From Macrosoma leucophasiata (taxonomy: Eukaryota; Arthropoda; Insecta; Lepidoptera; Hedylidae), in assembly GCA_036365455.1 (NCBI GenBank), contig JAWQUS010000003.1:5724001-5788000 (forward strand): 64,000 nucleotides of DNA. Reading direction: 5' to 3'. The notes beneath the pieces were generated by a model that did no database searches, was not told the DNA's origin, and saw only the letters and a program-made list of their open reading frames with translations. This document shows positions 41,286-51,409 of this stretch, piece after piece. Position 1 is the first letter of the stretch; every line of letters starts with the position of its first letter. The position numbers and the translations under genes are program-made.

Positions 41286-42221
41286 ATATTCCATCACGGT
41301 CAGTTCTAAAGAACCAGGTAAACCGGACTTTGAAACTTTTAATCGATCAGTTTATCATAGCTTTTAGATTTTTTAGTAGCTAGTTAAAATAATGAAGTAA
41401 ATATACCATATAAATATTATTTCCTTGGAAAGGACTAATCAAGAACTGCTAAGGTGGCCTAAGAAACGTTGGTTAACCAAATATTCATATTTGCAGTAAC
41501 AGAATATCGAAGCTTATAGACGATTTGCTACTTCTAAGATCGAAGATATTGTGACTCTGTGACAGTAATCACAGGACGTAGTTTTAGGTAATGTGAGCCA
41601 AGCATGGTGATTCGATTACAATATAAGCTCATGTGATAGTTTAAGGTGACTCTTCCCAAAACGTGGTACCAGTGCGGAAAGCAACTATTTAAATTAAATT
41701 GATAAGGTTAGTAATACGGTGATGCTCCCATAGCCCCGAGATCCGAGAATTATTATTATAATCTGTTTTTATCATTATGACAAAGGAAAACACCAATCAT
41801 ATATCATTTATATTTAATACAATAAAGATAATTGTACTAATATACATCAACACCACCATAAACAATAACACACAATAGCCTATTCCCACGCCATATAGTT
41901 TGACAACAAACAGAGAGGCTTTTCCGTATAAGATTTACGTTATTTATTATTCACATTCCCTTTCTTAGCCCCACAAAGAACAAACGGGGGTGTCTCGGAA
42001 TATTTAACACAAACTTATCATCGCGAATAGCAAAACGCACGTGCGTTCTATTTTGGAGGGCAACGTGATTTTAACGTAATATAAATAAACTGACACACAC
42101 AACGTACCACAACAACGTAAATAAACTGTTAGAAGTTACGTAAAGTTATTTGAAGAAAAGGAACACCAAAAAGTTACAATTAGTACTCGTACCATATTGA
42201 AGTACGTAAGATATTATAAAA

Positions 42222-42290
42222 ATAATTTTCTCTTGCCATTCGCGCTTTACCTGACCTTAACCATCCAATCATCTGCCCATTATTATGTGA
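42222..42290 (-). repeat. Short repeat shared with 48058
   Basis: On the minus strand 'gggcagatgattggatgg' , 'aaagcgcgaatggcaagaga'; on the plus strand at 48064-48112 'gggccagatgattggatgg', 'aaggcgcgaattgcaggaga'. About 60 bp, family unknown. Confidence 0.55.
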
Positions 42291-42426
42291 ATTTTTATGA
42301 TATTTTACATCTGGGGGCACAGTAGTACCTCGTTGGTACAGCAGCTCGAGCACAGCCATATCATTCTTTTCTCGAAGCTTCAGTGTTGCACGTCAAAGAT
42401 AGGCTTATATTTTGCGATATTTTATA

Positions 42427-42616
42427 CTAGCTGTTGCCCGCGGTTTCGCCCGCGTGGATGTCGTTTTATAAATAACTAAGTAGCCTATGTTCTTTCTCAA
42501 GGTCAGTTCTATCTCTGTACCAAATTTCAGTAAAATCGGTTCAGTCGTTTGGACGTGAAAAGGTAACAGACAGACAGACAGACAGAGTTACTTTCGCATT
42601 TATAATATTAGTAGGG
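42427..42616 (+). repeat. Retroelement tail, third type
   Basis: 'tagctgttgcccgcggttt', 'cgcccgcgtggatgtcg', 'gtagcctatgttc', 'caaatttcagtaaaatcgg' 'ttcagtcgttt', (caga)n and 'tttcgcatttataatattag' 'tagggat': a common lepidopteran LINE/SINE tail. Confidence 0.8.
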
Positions 42617-42639
42617 ATGTGAAATTAACTGGTTCATTA

Positions 42640-42845
42640 AATTGACTAAATTCGAAATAGACTATTTTAATAATGTAGTACCTACCAATTATTATGTCTC
42701 TCGTCAGCACGGGATCCAATTTAAACACCGGACTTTTGTTAGATTTGTGTGGGAAAATGGGTCTAACACGTAGAGGCCCTTCCGAGAATTTTGATTTAAT
42801 TTGTAATGGGTTGCATTCGGCGGTACCTCTCTCTGGCAAACCTTA
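42640..42845 (-). repeat. Family L repeat with open frame
   Basis: On the minus strand the frame reads PERGTAECNPLQIKSKFSE, then GPLRVRPIFPHKSNKSP and VFKLDPVLTRDIIIG, staying open for about 79 codons. It corresponds to the plus-strand frame at 15977-16130. No recognised domain. Confidence 0.6.
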
Positions 42846-42931
42846 AATTTTTCTTTAACTACTAATATTATAAAGAGGTAAAGTTTCTAACTTTGATTGT
42901 TTGATTGTAGGGGCTAAATTAATAGTAGTAG

Positions 42932-43225
42932 TTTTACTGGTGGTAGAGCTCCAGTGACGGAGCTCGCGGGCGTAGGCACCACCGCACTACCTAATATACT
43001 TGCCGCTAAATGGTAGTGTTCAGCACTATCGTGTTCCGGTCAGGTTGTAATGTACGGCCCAGTAATTTCCGGCACAGAGGCATAACACCTTAGGCCTCAG
43101 GAATGGTAACGCATCTGCATTTTGACCTTGGTCTTTTTGTGGGTGTCTATAGGCTGCCGTCATAACTAAACATCAATGTGAACTGCATGCTTGTTTTCCA
43201 CTTCCATATCATAAAAAAGATAAAC
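42932..43225 (-). repeat. Family A repeat, full length
   Basis: From 'tactggtggtagagctccag' to 'ccacttccatatcataaaaa'. Close to the 36-kb copy. Confidence 0.9.
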
Positions 43226-43589
43226 TTCACCACAAACAATAGTGAATAGCAAAAGTCACGTGTGTTCTATAGTATGTTGGAGAGCATCGTGAATTTCACA
43301 ATGTAAATAAACCACGTTATTAGGCCAATATGTCGGCAAGACTTCCCTTCTGAAACCGCCCTTTGCAGGCTAACGTGACTTATCACATTTTACTTTCCCG
43401 TTGAATCTATTTTCCTTTTCTTTATATAAGATCTCAGATCCAAATAACGGTCCTTATAAAATATTTATGATGTGTGAATATCTTCCAAGGGTGTTATCTT
43501 ACAGGATAGCATAATGTTTAATTGCTAAATAAGATTATGAACTGGAATTATATTAAATATGTTGGGTTAAGATCGGGTAAATATTGTAG

Positions 43590-43912
43590 AAAAAAAAAGA
43601 AAAATGAAAAAAAGCATGCTCCGATGGTTCGGGCATATAGAAAGAATGTCGAATGAGCGAATGACTAAACATATATACAATGCGAATGTGGATGGTTGCA
43701 GAGGCCCAGGAAGACCAAGGCTGACCTACCATAACCAAATAGGTCGAATTCTGTCTGATGGTGGGGTCAAAAGTCTTAGGAATCGGCGTGCATGTATGAA
43801 GAGAATGATGAAGGTAGACGAGGCACGAGAGGTTTGTCTGAACCGGGATATCTGGCGCTCTACACTCTCTGCCTACCCCGTTAGGGACCTGGCGTGAAGA
43901 TACATACATACA
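43590..43912 (+). pseudogene. LINE carboxy-terminal coding fragment
   Basis: An open 97-codon stretch from 43604: MLRWFGHIERMSNERMTKHI, then GPGRPRLTYHNQIGRIL, RNRRACMKRMMKVDEAREVC and a natural-looking end LSAYPVRDLA before a TGA. This RWFGH.ERM...GRPR.T pattern ends the reverse-transcriptase polyprotein of a common insect non-LTR family; the upstream enzyme domains are missing here, as expected for 5-prime truncation. After the stop comes 'agatacatacatacaaat', a simple-repeat tail. It is the best preserved of four copies (others at 5955, 17985 and, tail only, 53290). Clade not determined. Confidence 0.85.
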
Positions 43913-44156
43913 AATATTGTAGAAATCATATTTTCGGATTTTCTCGCGTATACTACTACTAACTTCTACTTTCGCGAGAAAATTCGAAAATATGATTCCT
44001 ACGAGTACATTGTATGAAGCTCGCAAATATCTGCGAAAATATATAAATCGGATAGTTCAAAATCTAAAATCTAATAAAAAAAATATTTATTTCCTTAACA
44101 AAATTTACTTATCTATACATAAGTGCTAGGACCAACCCAGTAGGCTATATAATAGA

Positions 44157-44575
44157 CCTGTGACGGGTGGCCCCGCTCTTCCATAGCTTAGGAAACTATA
44201 GCTGAATCAAGGTCACTCAGAGAGCAATGGAGAGAGCTATGCTTGGAGTTTCTCTGCGAGATCGATTCAGAAATGAGGAGATCTGCATGAGAACCAAAGT
44301 TACCGACATAGCTCACTGAATGGCGAGACTCAAGTGGCAGTGGGCAGGGCACATAGCTCGAAAAACTGACGGCCGTTGGGGCAGAGCAGTTCTCGAGTGG
44401 CGATCGCGTACCGGAAAACGAAGCGTAGGCAGGCCCCCCACAAGATGGACCGACGACCTGGTGAAGGTCGCGGGCAATCTCTGGATGAGGGCGGCCCAGG
44501 ACCGTTCGTTGTGGCACTCTTTGGGGGAGGCCTTTGTTCAGCAGTGGACGTCTATTGGCTGAAATATGATGAGAT
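44157..44575 (+). pseudogene. RTE LINE carboxy-terminal fragment
   Basis: Translates as VTQRAMERAMLGVSLRDRF and RNEEICMRTKVTDIAH, then a TGA near 44316, then MARLKWQWAGHIARKTDGRW, GRAVLEWRSRTGKRSVGRPP, TRWTDDLVKVAGNLW, and WHSLGEAFVQQWTSIG before its natural TGA at about 44562. Typical RTE ending, 5-prime truncated, single internal stop. It ends in 'gatgagatgatataataatt', the kind of short tail RTE elements use in place of poly(A). Confidence 0.9.
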
Positions 44576-44929
44576 GATATAATAATTAAAAACTAGTACA
44601 TGCCCAGAAGCGAAAATTAGCTTCAAATTCAACGAAACCAGCGGCGATGCACCAAAATATAGAGCTTAAAAATATAAATAAACAGACGACAAGCGGGTCA
44701 AGTGCACCTAGTTAGAACCCGGGGACCGACTAGTTATGCGAAGCCGCCAGTTCAGAGCCCTCAACCTATCCTCACCCAGCCCCGACTTCTGTGTGACAAT
44801 TAAAACGATACATTTTAATGAATAATAGCCGTGACATAAAAGTTCCAACGCGCATTAAGCTAGCATGTTAAGGTCAACACGGCTCCGAAAATAGCTTTGT
44901 TTTTTATTACACACATTCATTATGATTAA

Positions 44930-45440
44930 AGCGTTTTTAGAGTTCCGTAGTAAACAAGGAACCGTTATAGTTTCGCCACGTCTGTCTGTTTGTCTGTCTG
45001 TATGTCTGTCTGTCCGTCCGCGGTTTAGCGCAAAAACTATTGGTACTAGAGACTTGACATTTGGCACAAGTATACACCTTAACTACACCGACAAAGTGGT
45101 AGAATAAAAACATCAAAAATAAAATTTTTGGGTACTTCCCCTACATGTAACGCTCGGATAATATTTTTATTTTTCGTTTTCTATATAGTGTGGGATATCG
45201 TTGGATACGTCTTTTCACAATTTTAGGGGTTTCATTTTTAGATTTAGTTATCTGTTCGTGACTTATTAAGCTTTAAAGTACCAATTTTCGTTAGAGTCAA
45301 GTGTCCCTCCCTCTATCTACTAAACGGTTGTTGTTAGCAATTCAAACGTTACGGCCATAGTAGCTACATATAACGAAATTAAAAGAAAACTATCACACTT
45401 AGGTTGGCTTTACTAGTTTGCGAGTAATAGTCGACCAATG
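44930..45440 (+). repeat. Family G retroelement tail, copy 2
   Basis: Parallels 8020-8520: 'agagttccgtagtaaacaag', (gtct)n, 'gtccgcggtttagcgcaaaa', 'ggcacaagtatacacctt', 'agtcaagtgtccctccctct'. Followed at 45438-45457 by a small perfect hairpin (gcgatcca, loop acaa, tggatcgc). Confidence 0.85.
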
Positions 45441-45534
45441 CGATCCAACAATGGATCGCAGTAGCGGTACATATTGCCAGTCCGACAATTTTATCGGAGG
45501 AGGTTGCTATCGATCTCGCTCTTTATTATATTTA

Positions 45535-45867
45535 TTACTTAAACGTAACTTTTACGTAAGTTACGTTTAAGTAAGGAAGTTGAGGGGTAGGCAGAGGTAA
45601 ATGCATACATTCAAGCATACATGAAAACACCCACGATTCGCCGGTTACGTTTTTGCCCATGTAACAGGTGGCGAGCCTGTTGACATCTGCGGGCACATTA
45701 CCAAACTTCGAGGCACTGGGAAATTTCCAGAAAATGGAAAAATCCCATTAGAACCAGAGATAAAGGACTTTACACCATTATCTCTGATAACCCCCTACCC
45801 GGGAATCAAACCCAAGACCTCAGCGTAGTAGCAGTGGCCTGCTACCACTAGGCTACCGAGGCAGTTA
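45535..45867 (-). mobile_element. SINE B copy with fold-back at its 3-prime end
   Basis: Minus-strand SINE with head 'ctgcctcggtagcctagtgg' and B-box region altered to 'gggtttgattcccggg'. Its 3-prime end is changed: 45535-45551 and 45558-45574 form a perfect 17-bp inverted repeat (arm 'ttacttaaacgtaactt', loop ttacgt) where normal copies end 'cctgtaatccc...' to 'gtgaagttacgtttt'. Confidence 0.85.
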
Positions 45868-45964
45868 TTACTCGTTTGTTTGAATTGTTTGACCGCCATT
45901 GTTCAGTTGATTGACTTCAATAGCGGAAGAATTCGCCTCCACTAGATGAATAAGATCTTTTTTT

Positions 45965-46112
45965 GTACAGTATTTGCTTATCACCAATATGAACTACATG
46001 GATTTGACCGAAACACGATAGTGCTGCACACTACCATTTAGCGGCAAGTAGATTATTTAATCCAGTTGTACCTACATCTGCGAGCTCCGCCACTGGAGCT
46101 CTACCACTAAAA
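45965..46112 (+). repeat. Family A fragment (distal half)
   Basis: 'gaccgaaacacgatagtgct', 'cactaccatttagcggcaag' to 'cactggagctctaccacta'; the proximal half is replaced by 'gtacagtatttgcttatcac'. Confidence 0.75.
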
Positions 46113-46650
46113 AAATGTTACTTTTCTAGTTTCTGTTCATAAAAAGGTATATCTTTAACTTTCTCCAGAGAATAAATGTGCTCATTTGTATACATTTGCA
46201 ACAAAATAAAGCCAATATCCCTAACATTGAACGCGCCAAGTCCGCAGCTCTTTTACAAATTGAACGCAATACAATTTCGAGTTTCTGTAAGCTTAACAAT
46301 GCTGGGTGGTATTTTGTTAATGCAAGTTCTGCACAACACAATTCACTTTGTCAACACGACCGAAGTCCGATAGTAATACATTCAGCGAAGTTACATGAGA
46401 CTCCTTAATTTTCCGCTAGGTTACAGTTCTGCGGATAAGTTACGCAGGAAATACGGCTACTTTATTGTTGGTAGTTGGTTGGAACTTTCACAACAATCGA
46501 TGCAATCTGAGTATTTAGTAGGTATTGTTATTTATATAATTTTTTGAGAACAATGAAGTGATACTTTGCTTTGATGAATAAAATGTGAAACAATCACCGC
46601 AGGGTCTCGAAAAAGGACTGATGACATACGAAACTGAAACGAGGTTACTC
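46113..46650. other. Unassigned stretch
   Basis: Overlapping short frames on both strands without motifs; nothing recognised. Confidence 0.4.
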
Positions 46651-46654
46651 ACTA

Positions 46655-46855
46655 TGGGTCGGTTAGTCTAGCGGTGTGAGACAGCCGTTTGATTCGAAGG
46701 GTCGCGGGTTCGATCCTCGCATCGGGACAATTTGTATGGCCTACAGATATTTGTTTCGGGTTTGTGTATGTGTTGTGTGTCTGCAACGGCACCCATGACA
46801 CAGGTACCTAGTGGAGCTGAGAGTGTAAGCGTATTTATTTATTATTTATGGGTCT
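46655..46855 (+). mobile_element. SINE C copy
   Basis: Head 'ggtcggttagtctagcggtg' and B-box type 'gggttcgatcctc', body 'ctacagatatttgtttcggg' , 'cacccatgacacaggta', end 'agcgtatttatttattattt'. Confidence 0.88.
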
Positions 46856-46950
46856 CATACTCGTCTCATAATAAGACTAAAGGTTACGCAGAAAGTAATG
46901 AGAGCTATGCTCGGACTAGAAGTCGTTGCAAGGAGGTGATGCAACAATAA
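46856..46950 (+). pseudogene. RTE LINE scrap
   Basis: 'aaggttacgcagaaagtaat' 'gagagctatgctcgg' corresponds to the VTQ-AM-RAMLG region of the RTE carboxy end (44212-44250). Too short to say more. Confidence 0.55.
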
Positions 46951-47149
46951 ATAAAGCCATATATCTTCTTTGTTTCAGCTAGCAGGACTCGAAAATACCA
47001 AATTTCTTTCATATCTAAACTATAATTTGTATTTTATTTTGGCAACAATAGTAGGGAATTCGTATTTCGACTTTATATGATATTGGTCAGTGTATCGTAT
47101 ATTATGTAAGCAATGTGGATGTCAATGTTAGGGTTGCTAGAGGTGATAA

Positions 47150-47405
47150 TTACGAAAATGGTATCTCCTTTCAAGTCAAAGATGGCGGACACAACTATTT
47201 TGCGAAAATATGATATGGATTTCTATTTCACGGTTTCCTAAGGTGCAGATTTTTCAAATCCAAGATGGCGGACAGAATTTTTTTATAAATATGATATGGG
47301 TGCCGATTTCAAGGTTTCTTGGGATGCTGATTAGGAAAATGCCATCTGTTTTCAGATCAAAGATAAAAAAAGTCTGTCCGCCATCTTGACTATAATTACT
47401 CGAAT
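47150..47405 (+). repeat. Tandem repeat of about 90-95 bp with ATGGCGGAC cores
   Basis: Two units share 'tc.aagatggcggaca', 'aaatatgatatggrt' and 'gatttcaaggtttc.t..g.gc' in order (cores at about 47202 and 47264); a third core is inverted ('gtctgtccgccatcttga' near 47372). Aligned spacing is about 62-95 bp depending on unit. Sequences with AAGATGGCGG cores occur in several insect repeats and resemble the YY1/Pho binding consensus. Confidence 0.6.
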
Positions 47406-47429
47406 ACTTACATACCATGCATTTTTGTT

Positions 47430-48335
47430 AATTTTCTTGTTGTATACATATTAATGCCACATTAACTGACAACAATATTTTGCATCTTTAGTTGATTACT
47501 TATTATTGCTCATGTTTTATACATATTTATGAGGTCAGTTATGTGTACATATTTATGAGCATATGTGCGCATACAATTTTATGCAACTTTCTATGATGTC
47601 TTATTTTCTGTAACTACAGTTGTATACATATCTTTGCCCTTGAATGTACTATCCCAAGCGTCGGCTGTATCGCCGCCATGTTGAACATGGTTGAAAACAC
47701 GTTGAAAATGATAAAATCGTTTGTATTAAATGTGGTTGTAATTGTAACTCTAAAATTTATTCTTGAATAAATTAATTGATTTTTTTTCAGATTCTTCTTT
47801 AATTTACCCATTTTTTGAGTATATGTACGAACCAGAGCCAAGCTCGCATCATCTCCTTTTAATACTTTTTTGTATAACAGAAAAATTATACCATAATGTG
47901 TAATCTTTCGAAACATTTTGCTTCACTAAGTCTCATCCATTCAATTTAATAAGGTAATTTTGTATAGCAAAATATCACAAAGAATGAGTCTTTGATGTTG
48001 AATGTAAAATGTAAAATGAATTGAATGTAAAATGTCATTCAAGTGCCATTAATTAACTTTTATGGGCCAGATGATTGGATGGCGTCCAGTTAAGGCGCGA
48101 ATTGCAGGAGATATTTAATTTTGTGTTAACTTTCGTAATTTAATAAGGTACCAATTTCGGATTATACGTTTTACACTTTCTTCGAGCAGCTTTATGGCTT
48201 TAAGTTATAATTTATTGTAGAATAGAGCAGTTGTTCCAAATTATTATACATGTTAGTGATTCGGAGATTTTGATAAAATTTCGTAAATCCGACAGTAATT
48301 TGGTGGTGGTAGATAGATAGTAGTAGACCACTATT
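47430..48335. other. Unassigned stretch
   Basis: A minus-strand 100-codon frame (47614-47916) is Lys/Ile/Asn-rich and lacks motifs; I do not think it is a gene. Around 47995-48050 'aatgtaaaatg' is repeated four times. Confidence 0.45.
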
Positions 48336-48337
48336 AA

Positions 48338-48412
48338 TAATAATGGCAACCCATTATACGTCCCACTGCTGGGCACGAGTCTCTCCCCTTTTTGGGTGGA
48401 GGCCTAACCACT
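48338..48412 (+). repeat. Family H fragment (first 75 bp)
   Basis: 'aataataatggcaacccatt' 'atacgtcccactgctgggca' 'cgagtctctcccc' equals 62753-62820. Confidence 0.85.
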
Positions 48413-48689
48413 ATTATTGGGACTAAAAACACGATTTCGTCTCAAAGTTTTAAGTCGAAAAATTAATGTTTTTCTGTATTGAGACAAAATTTAGCTACTA
48501 GAGTTTATAACACACAAAAAACGTGACTGGCAAATCGTGGATTTGTATTGATATTGTATAAAATGTAAAGTTTATTAAATCGGATCAATGTCGTTCATCT
48601 GCGCCAGAGACGGTTATAATAAAAGTCTGGGCAATTGTGTGTCGGCCCACGCATAATATACGATTTCATTTTTCAAGTACATTTTATCA

Positions 48690-48765
48690 GTTGATCGACT
48701 ATTACTGGCAAAGTGTGTATAGCATACTTAACTGTGATAGTTTTCCTTTTAAACTTCGTCGGTAG
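48690..48765 (-). repeat. Family G fragment
   Basis: 'gatcgactattactggcaaa' and 'taactgtgatagttttcctt' are the reverse complement of 8460-8520. Confidence 0.65.
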
Positions 48766-48769
48766 AAAA

Positions 48770-49210
48770 ATGCGAAAATATAGTAGTGAACTAGAACTTG
48801 TAGCTATCGTTACATTACTTCAGTTGTAAATAACTCAACTGATAGATTCAGCATTATTGCTTTCTCTAGAGATTACACACAACACAAACACGTTTGTAAT
48901 TTTGTACAGTGAGAGAATTAAAATACGTCGTCACTTCCACTCAACATACAAAGACCTGCATCGTTGATTACGAATTTACATTGCCATGTCTATAGACACT
49001 CGCAAGTTGTAAATACGGACAAAGTTTTCAAAAGCTTCAGTTACAGGCGTGCGATCCGCAATCAGCGGCGCTGAATTTCATTTGTTTCTTCTTTATTACT
49101 TAGTGAGGTGCTGCCGTAGCATTCTGGATTGAGAATAATACATACAGCGGTGATCGAATTTGTAAAATACGATTCTTCGTGAATTTATAATTGAATTAAA
49201 AACAGAATGA
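48770..49210. other. Unassigned stretch
   Basis: No gene or repeat recognised. Confidence 0.4.
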
Positions 49211-49214
49211 ATTA

Positions 49215-49395
49215 TATTTCCCCAAATATGGCGCCGTAATAACTATTATAGAGATATGACCTTAGGTCTCAGGGGTGGCAGCGCATCTACATTTTGACCT
49301 CTGGTTTTTATCTAAATGTTTATAAGCTGCAGTCAACACTAAACATCAATGTGAGCTGCATGCTTGTTTGCCACTTTCCTTTCATAAAAAAGCGA
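49215..49395 (-). repeat. Family A fragment (distal half)
   Basis: 'tctcaggggtggcagcgcat', 'tataagctgcagtcaacact', 'aaacatcaatgtgagctgca' to 'tttcctttcataaaaaagcg'. Confidence 0.8.
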
Positions 49396-49502
49396 ATACA
49401 TGTTGAAGAGACCAAACTGAAAGTTAAAAAATGAAAATTAGTGATTGTAATGTGAATGACTATAAAGCTTAGGACAGTCCTAAAACTGTATAAGTAATTG
49501 TT

Positions 49503-49720
49503 TTATATTATTTCGCATTAACACATGCTTGTGAAATATATTTTATTTTTAAAGAAAAATGGAAAGAAAAATTTGACTTCAGGCGAGACTCGAACTCGCG
49601 ACCTACTGGGAATCTAGTCCAGCCGCTCTTCCAATTGAGCTACTGAAGCCCTGCCCGATTTGTCAAATCTTTCCTTCACATCTATTGCATTGCTTTATGG
49701 TAGCAGCAGCGCCATCTATT
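49503..49720 (-). mobile_element. SINE D copy
   Basis: Minus strand: 'gggcttcagtagctcaattg' opens the tRNA-like core, 'cgcgagttcgagtctcgcct' carries the B-box region, then 'gtcaaatttttctttccat' and the tail 'cacaagcatgtgttaatgcg'. Upstream of the core it shares about 150 bp with 12165-12320. Order here shows that the hairpin motif is the 3-prime tail of the element. Confidence 0.85.
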
Positions 49721-49724
49721 ACCA

Positions 49725-49875
49725 ACTATGCTAGTTAGGCAACCGATATAATAGACTTTTCAGTTTATTGAATATCGTAAAGAAGTCGTTAATAATGATT
49801 AAGGGTAAAAGCGACTTCTTTACGATATTCAATAAACTGAAAAGTCTATTATATCGGTTGCCTAACTAGCATAGT
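49725..49875. repeat. Perfect 64-bp inverted repeat at the SINE D border
   Basis: Arms 49725-49788 and 49812-49875 are exact reverse complements around a 23-bp spacer. The arm is the SINE D upstream region ('tcggttgcctaactagcata', 'cgacttctttacgatattca'). The element therefore folds back at its 5-prime border. Confidence 0.95.
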
Positions 49876-49879
49876 AAAA

Positions 49880-50870
49880 ATAAACTATATAAGTATCTTT
49901 TAGGAATCTGAGTAAGAACTTAGCGAATAAATTTTGTTTAGTATGAATTTCTTAGTACAAGTTTAAATTAATGATATGCGATATGCGTACACAAATACTA
50001 TTATTTAAACTACAATACACATTCAAAGGTATATCATAACAATTAATTCGTATCACAAAACAAGTTAGCAAACTTTAGGCACAATCCCTAACAATAGTGA
50101 GTTACATTATCAGGCAAACAACTAGGTATATTGTATATTAAATTCAGCAAAGTTCATTTAACTTGAGCAATATCATACTGAGTAAGTATACATATACTCG
50201 TACAAACGTCCATAAGTTATTGTATCTCTATAGTCGAATGTAGTCTCTTTACAGGTTCTTGTATATTTGTAAGATGTACCTTTTTGTAAAAGAGTTGAGA
50301 AGCTTCAAAATATGCCCGAAACTGTTTTTTGTAATTTATTATTTCGTTATTTTTAACCTTCATCAGATAGGCATATAGTAAACTGTTGTACGAGTAAGTG
50401 TTGCATTTACAATGGCTGCTTTACCTGCTATGGCCGCTTTGAGATGATCTCCCTAAGCATGGCTGTTGTGGCTTGTTCCCACCAAGCACTAATCGATTCA
50501 ATTACTGAAATAAATATTTACCAAATCATTATTCTAAATTTCGTGGACGAACGTACTTATAATATCTTTATTGCAGGGACCTACAGACGTGAAGTTGTAT
50601 TAGAATTTTAACTGATTAAATGAAAAAAAAAAATCTATTTAATGTTATAAAATCAATATGATCAAAAATAAATAAATCCGTACCACCTCTTTTATATTTT
50701 ACCTATACCCACAACGCGACAGGTTGAGAGAACGTAAAAATCTATACAAAATACTTATTGTTTGTATTTCGGTGCTCTTAACTGTAAAATTTACGATCTC
50801 TCCAGTCCCTTGTACGCTTGTGCGATATAAATAAAGAAATATTGAAACGTGATGATAATGCTGACAATTT
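49880..50870. other. Unassigned 1-kb stretch
   Basis: AT-rich sequence without recognised gene or repeat. Confidence 0.4.
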
Positions 50871-50874
50871 TTTT

Positions 50875-51185
50875 TTATTTGTTGGAGGTGGTAAACGAGC
50901 ATGCAGTTCAAATTGATGTTAAGTGATGACTGTAACCAATGAGCTTGTAACATATAACATCATTGACTGCAACCTATAGACACCCACACAATGACCAGAG
51001 GTCAAAATACAGATGCGTTACCACTCCTGAGGCCTAAAGTGTTATACCTCAGTGCTGGAAATTACAGAGCAGTACATAACCACCTGACCGGAACACGATA
51101 GTGCTGAACATTTAGCGGCAAGTATATTAGGTAATGCGGTGGTGCCTACGACCGAGAGCTCTGTCACTGGAGCTCTACCACCAGT
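50875..51185 (+). repeat. Family A repeat with 30-bp internal insertion
   Basis: 'ggaggtggtaaacgagcatg' to 'ctggagctctaccaccagta'. Near 50930 an extra 'gtaaccaatgagcttgtaac' partially duplicates the 'gactgcaacctatag' zone. Confidence 0.85.
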
Positions 51186-51187
51186 AT

Positions 51188-51402
51188 TTTTTTATGTAAT
51201 AAAGATGGCAAACAAGCATGCAGCTCACATTGATGTTAAGTGGTGACTGCAGCCTAAAGATATCTACATAAAAACCAGAGGTCAAAATGCAGATGCATTG
51301 CCACCCCTGAGACCTTGGTTATTTTACCTCAGTGATAATTATTACGGGGCCATACATTCCCATCTACCTCTGGAACACGATAGTGCTCCTAAATAGCCTA
51401 TT
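51188..51402 (+). repeat. Family A repeat in tandem with the previous copy
   Basis: Starts 3 bp after the previous copy with a T-run and 'atgtaataaagatggcaaac'; ends early at 'aacacgatagtgctcc'. Two head-to-tail A copies. Confidence 0.8.
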
Positions 51403-51409
51403 TATCGCC

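Larger units (their letters stand above)
37061..42220. other. 5.2-kb interval nearly free of recognised repeats
   Basis: Apart from one diverged family A copy (39235-39490), a direct repeat at 40355-41285 and short fragments, I find none of the dispersed families that fill the rest of the window. This could be single-copy intronic or intergenic host DNA. A possible microexon is at 37385-37438. A frame at 37993-38110 (plus; contains YLRGREVLLPS and DVDETETNRC) is open for 36 codons with ordinary codon use but no known motif. Confidence 0.5.

Noticed and set aside
42252..42309. Minus-strand exon with good acceptor (tgtgcccccag) and donor (gtaaag)
   Set aside because: Most of the candidate matches a short repeat also present at 48058-48112, and the open frame starts next to stop codons in the other two frames.
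43553..44026. 157-codon minus-strand frame
   Set aside because: Antisense of the LINE carboxy-terminal coding fragment at 43604-43897, whose plus frame has the recognisable family pattern.
46668..46730. tRNA gene at the head of SINE C (also 7910-7972, 53078-53145)
   Set aside because: Every instance is joined to the same non-tRNA body and an (atttatt)n tail.
47614..47916. 100-codon minus-strand open frame as a host gene
   Set aside because: AT-rich composition explains the frame; no motif, no signal peptide pattern, no splice or promoter context.
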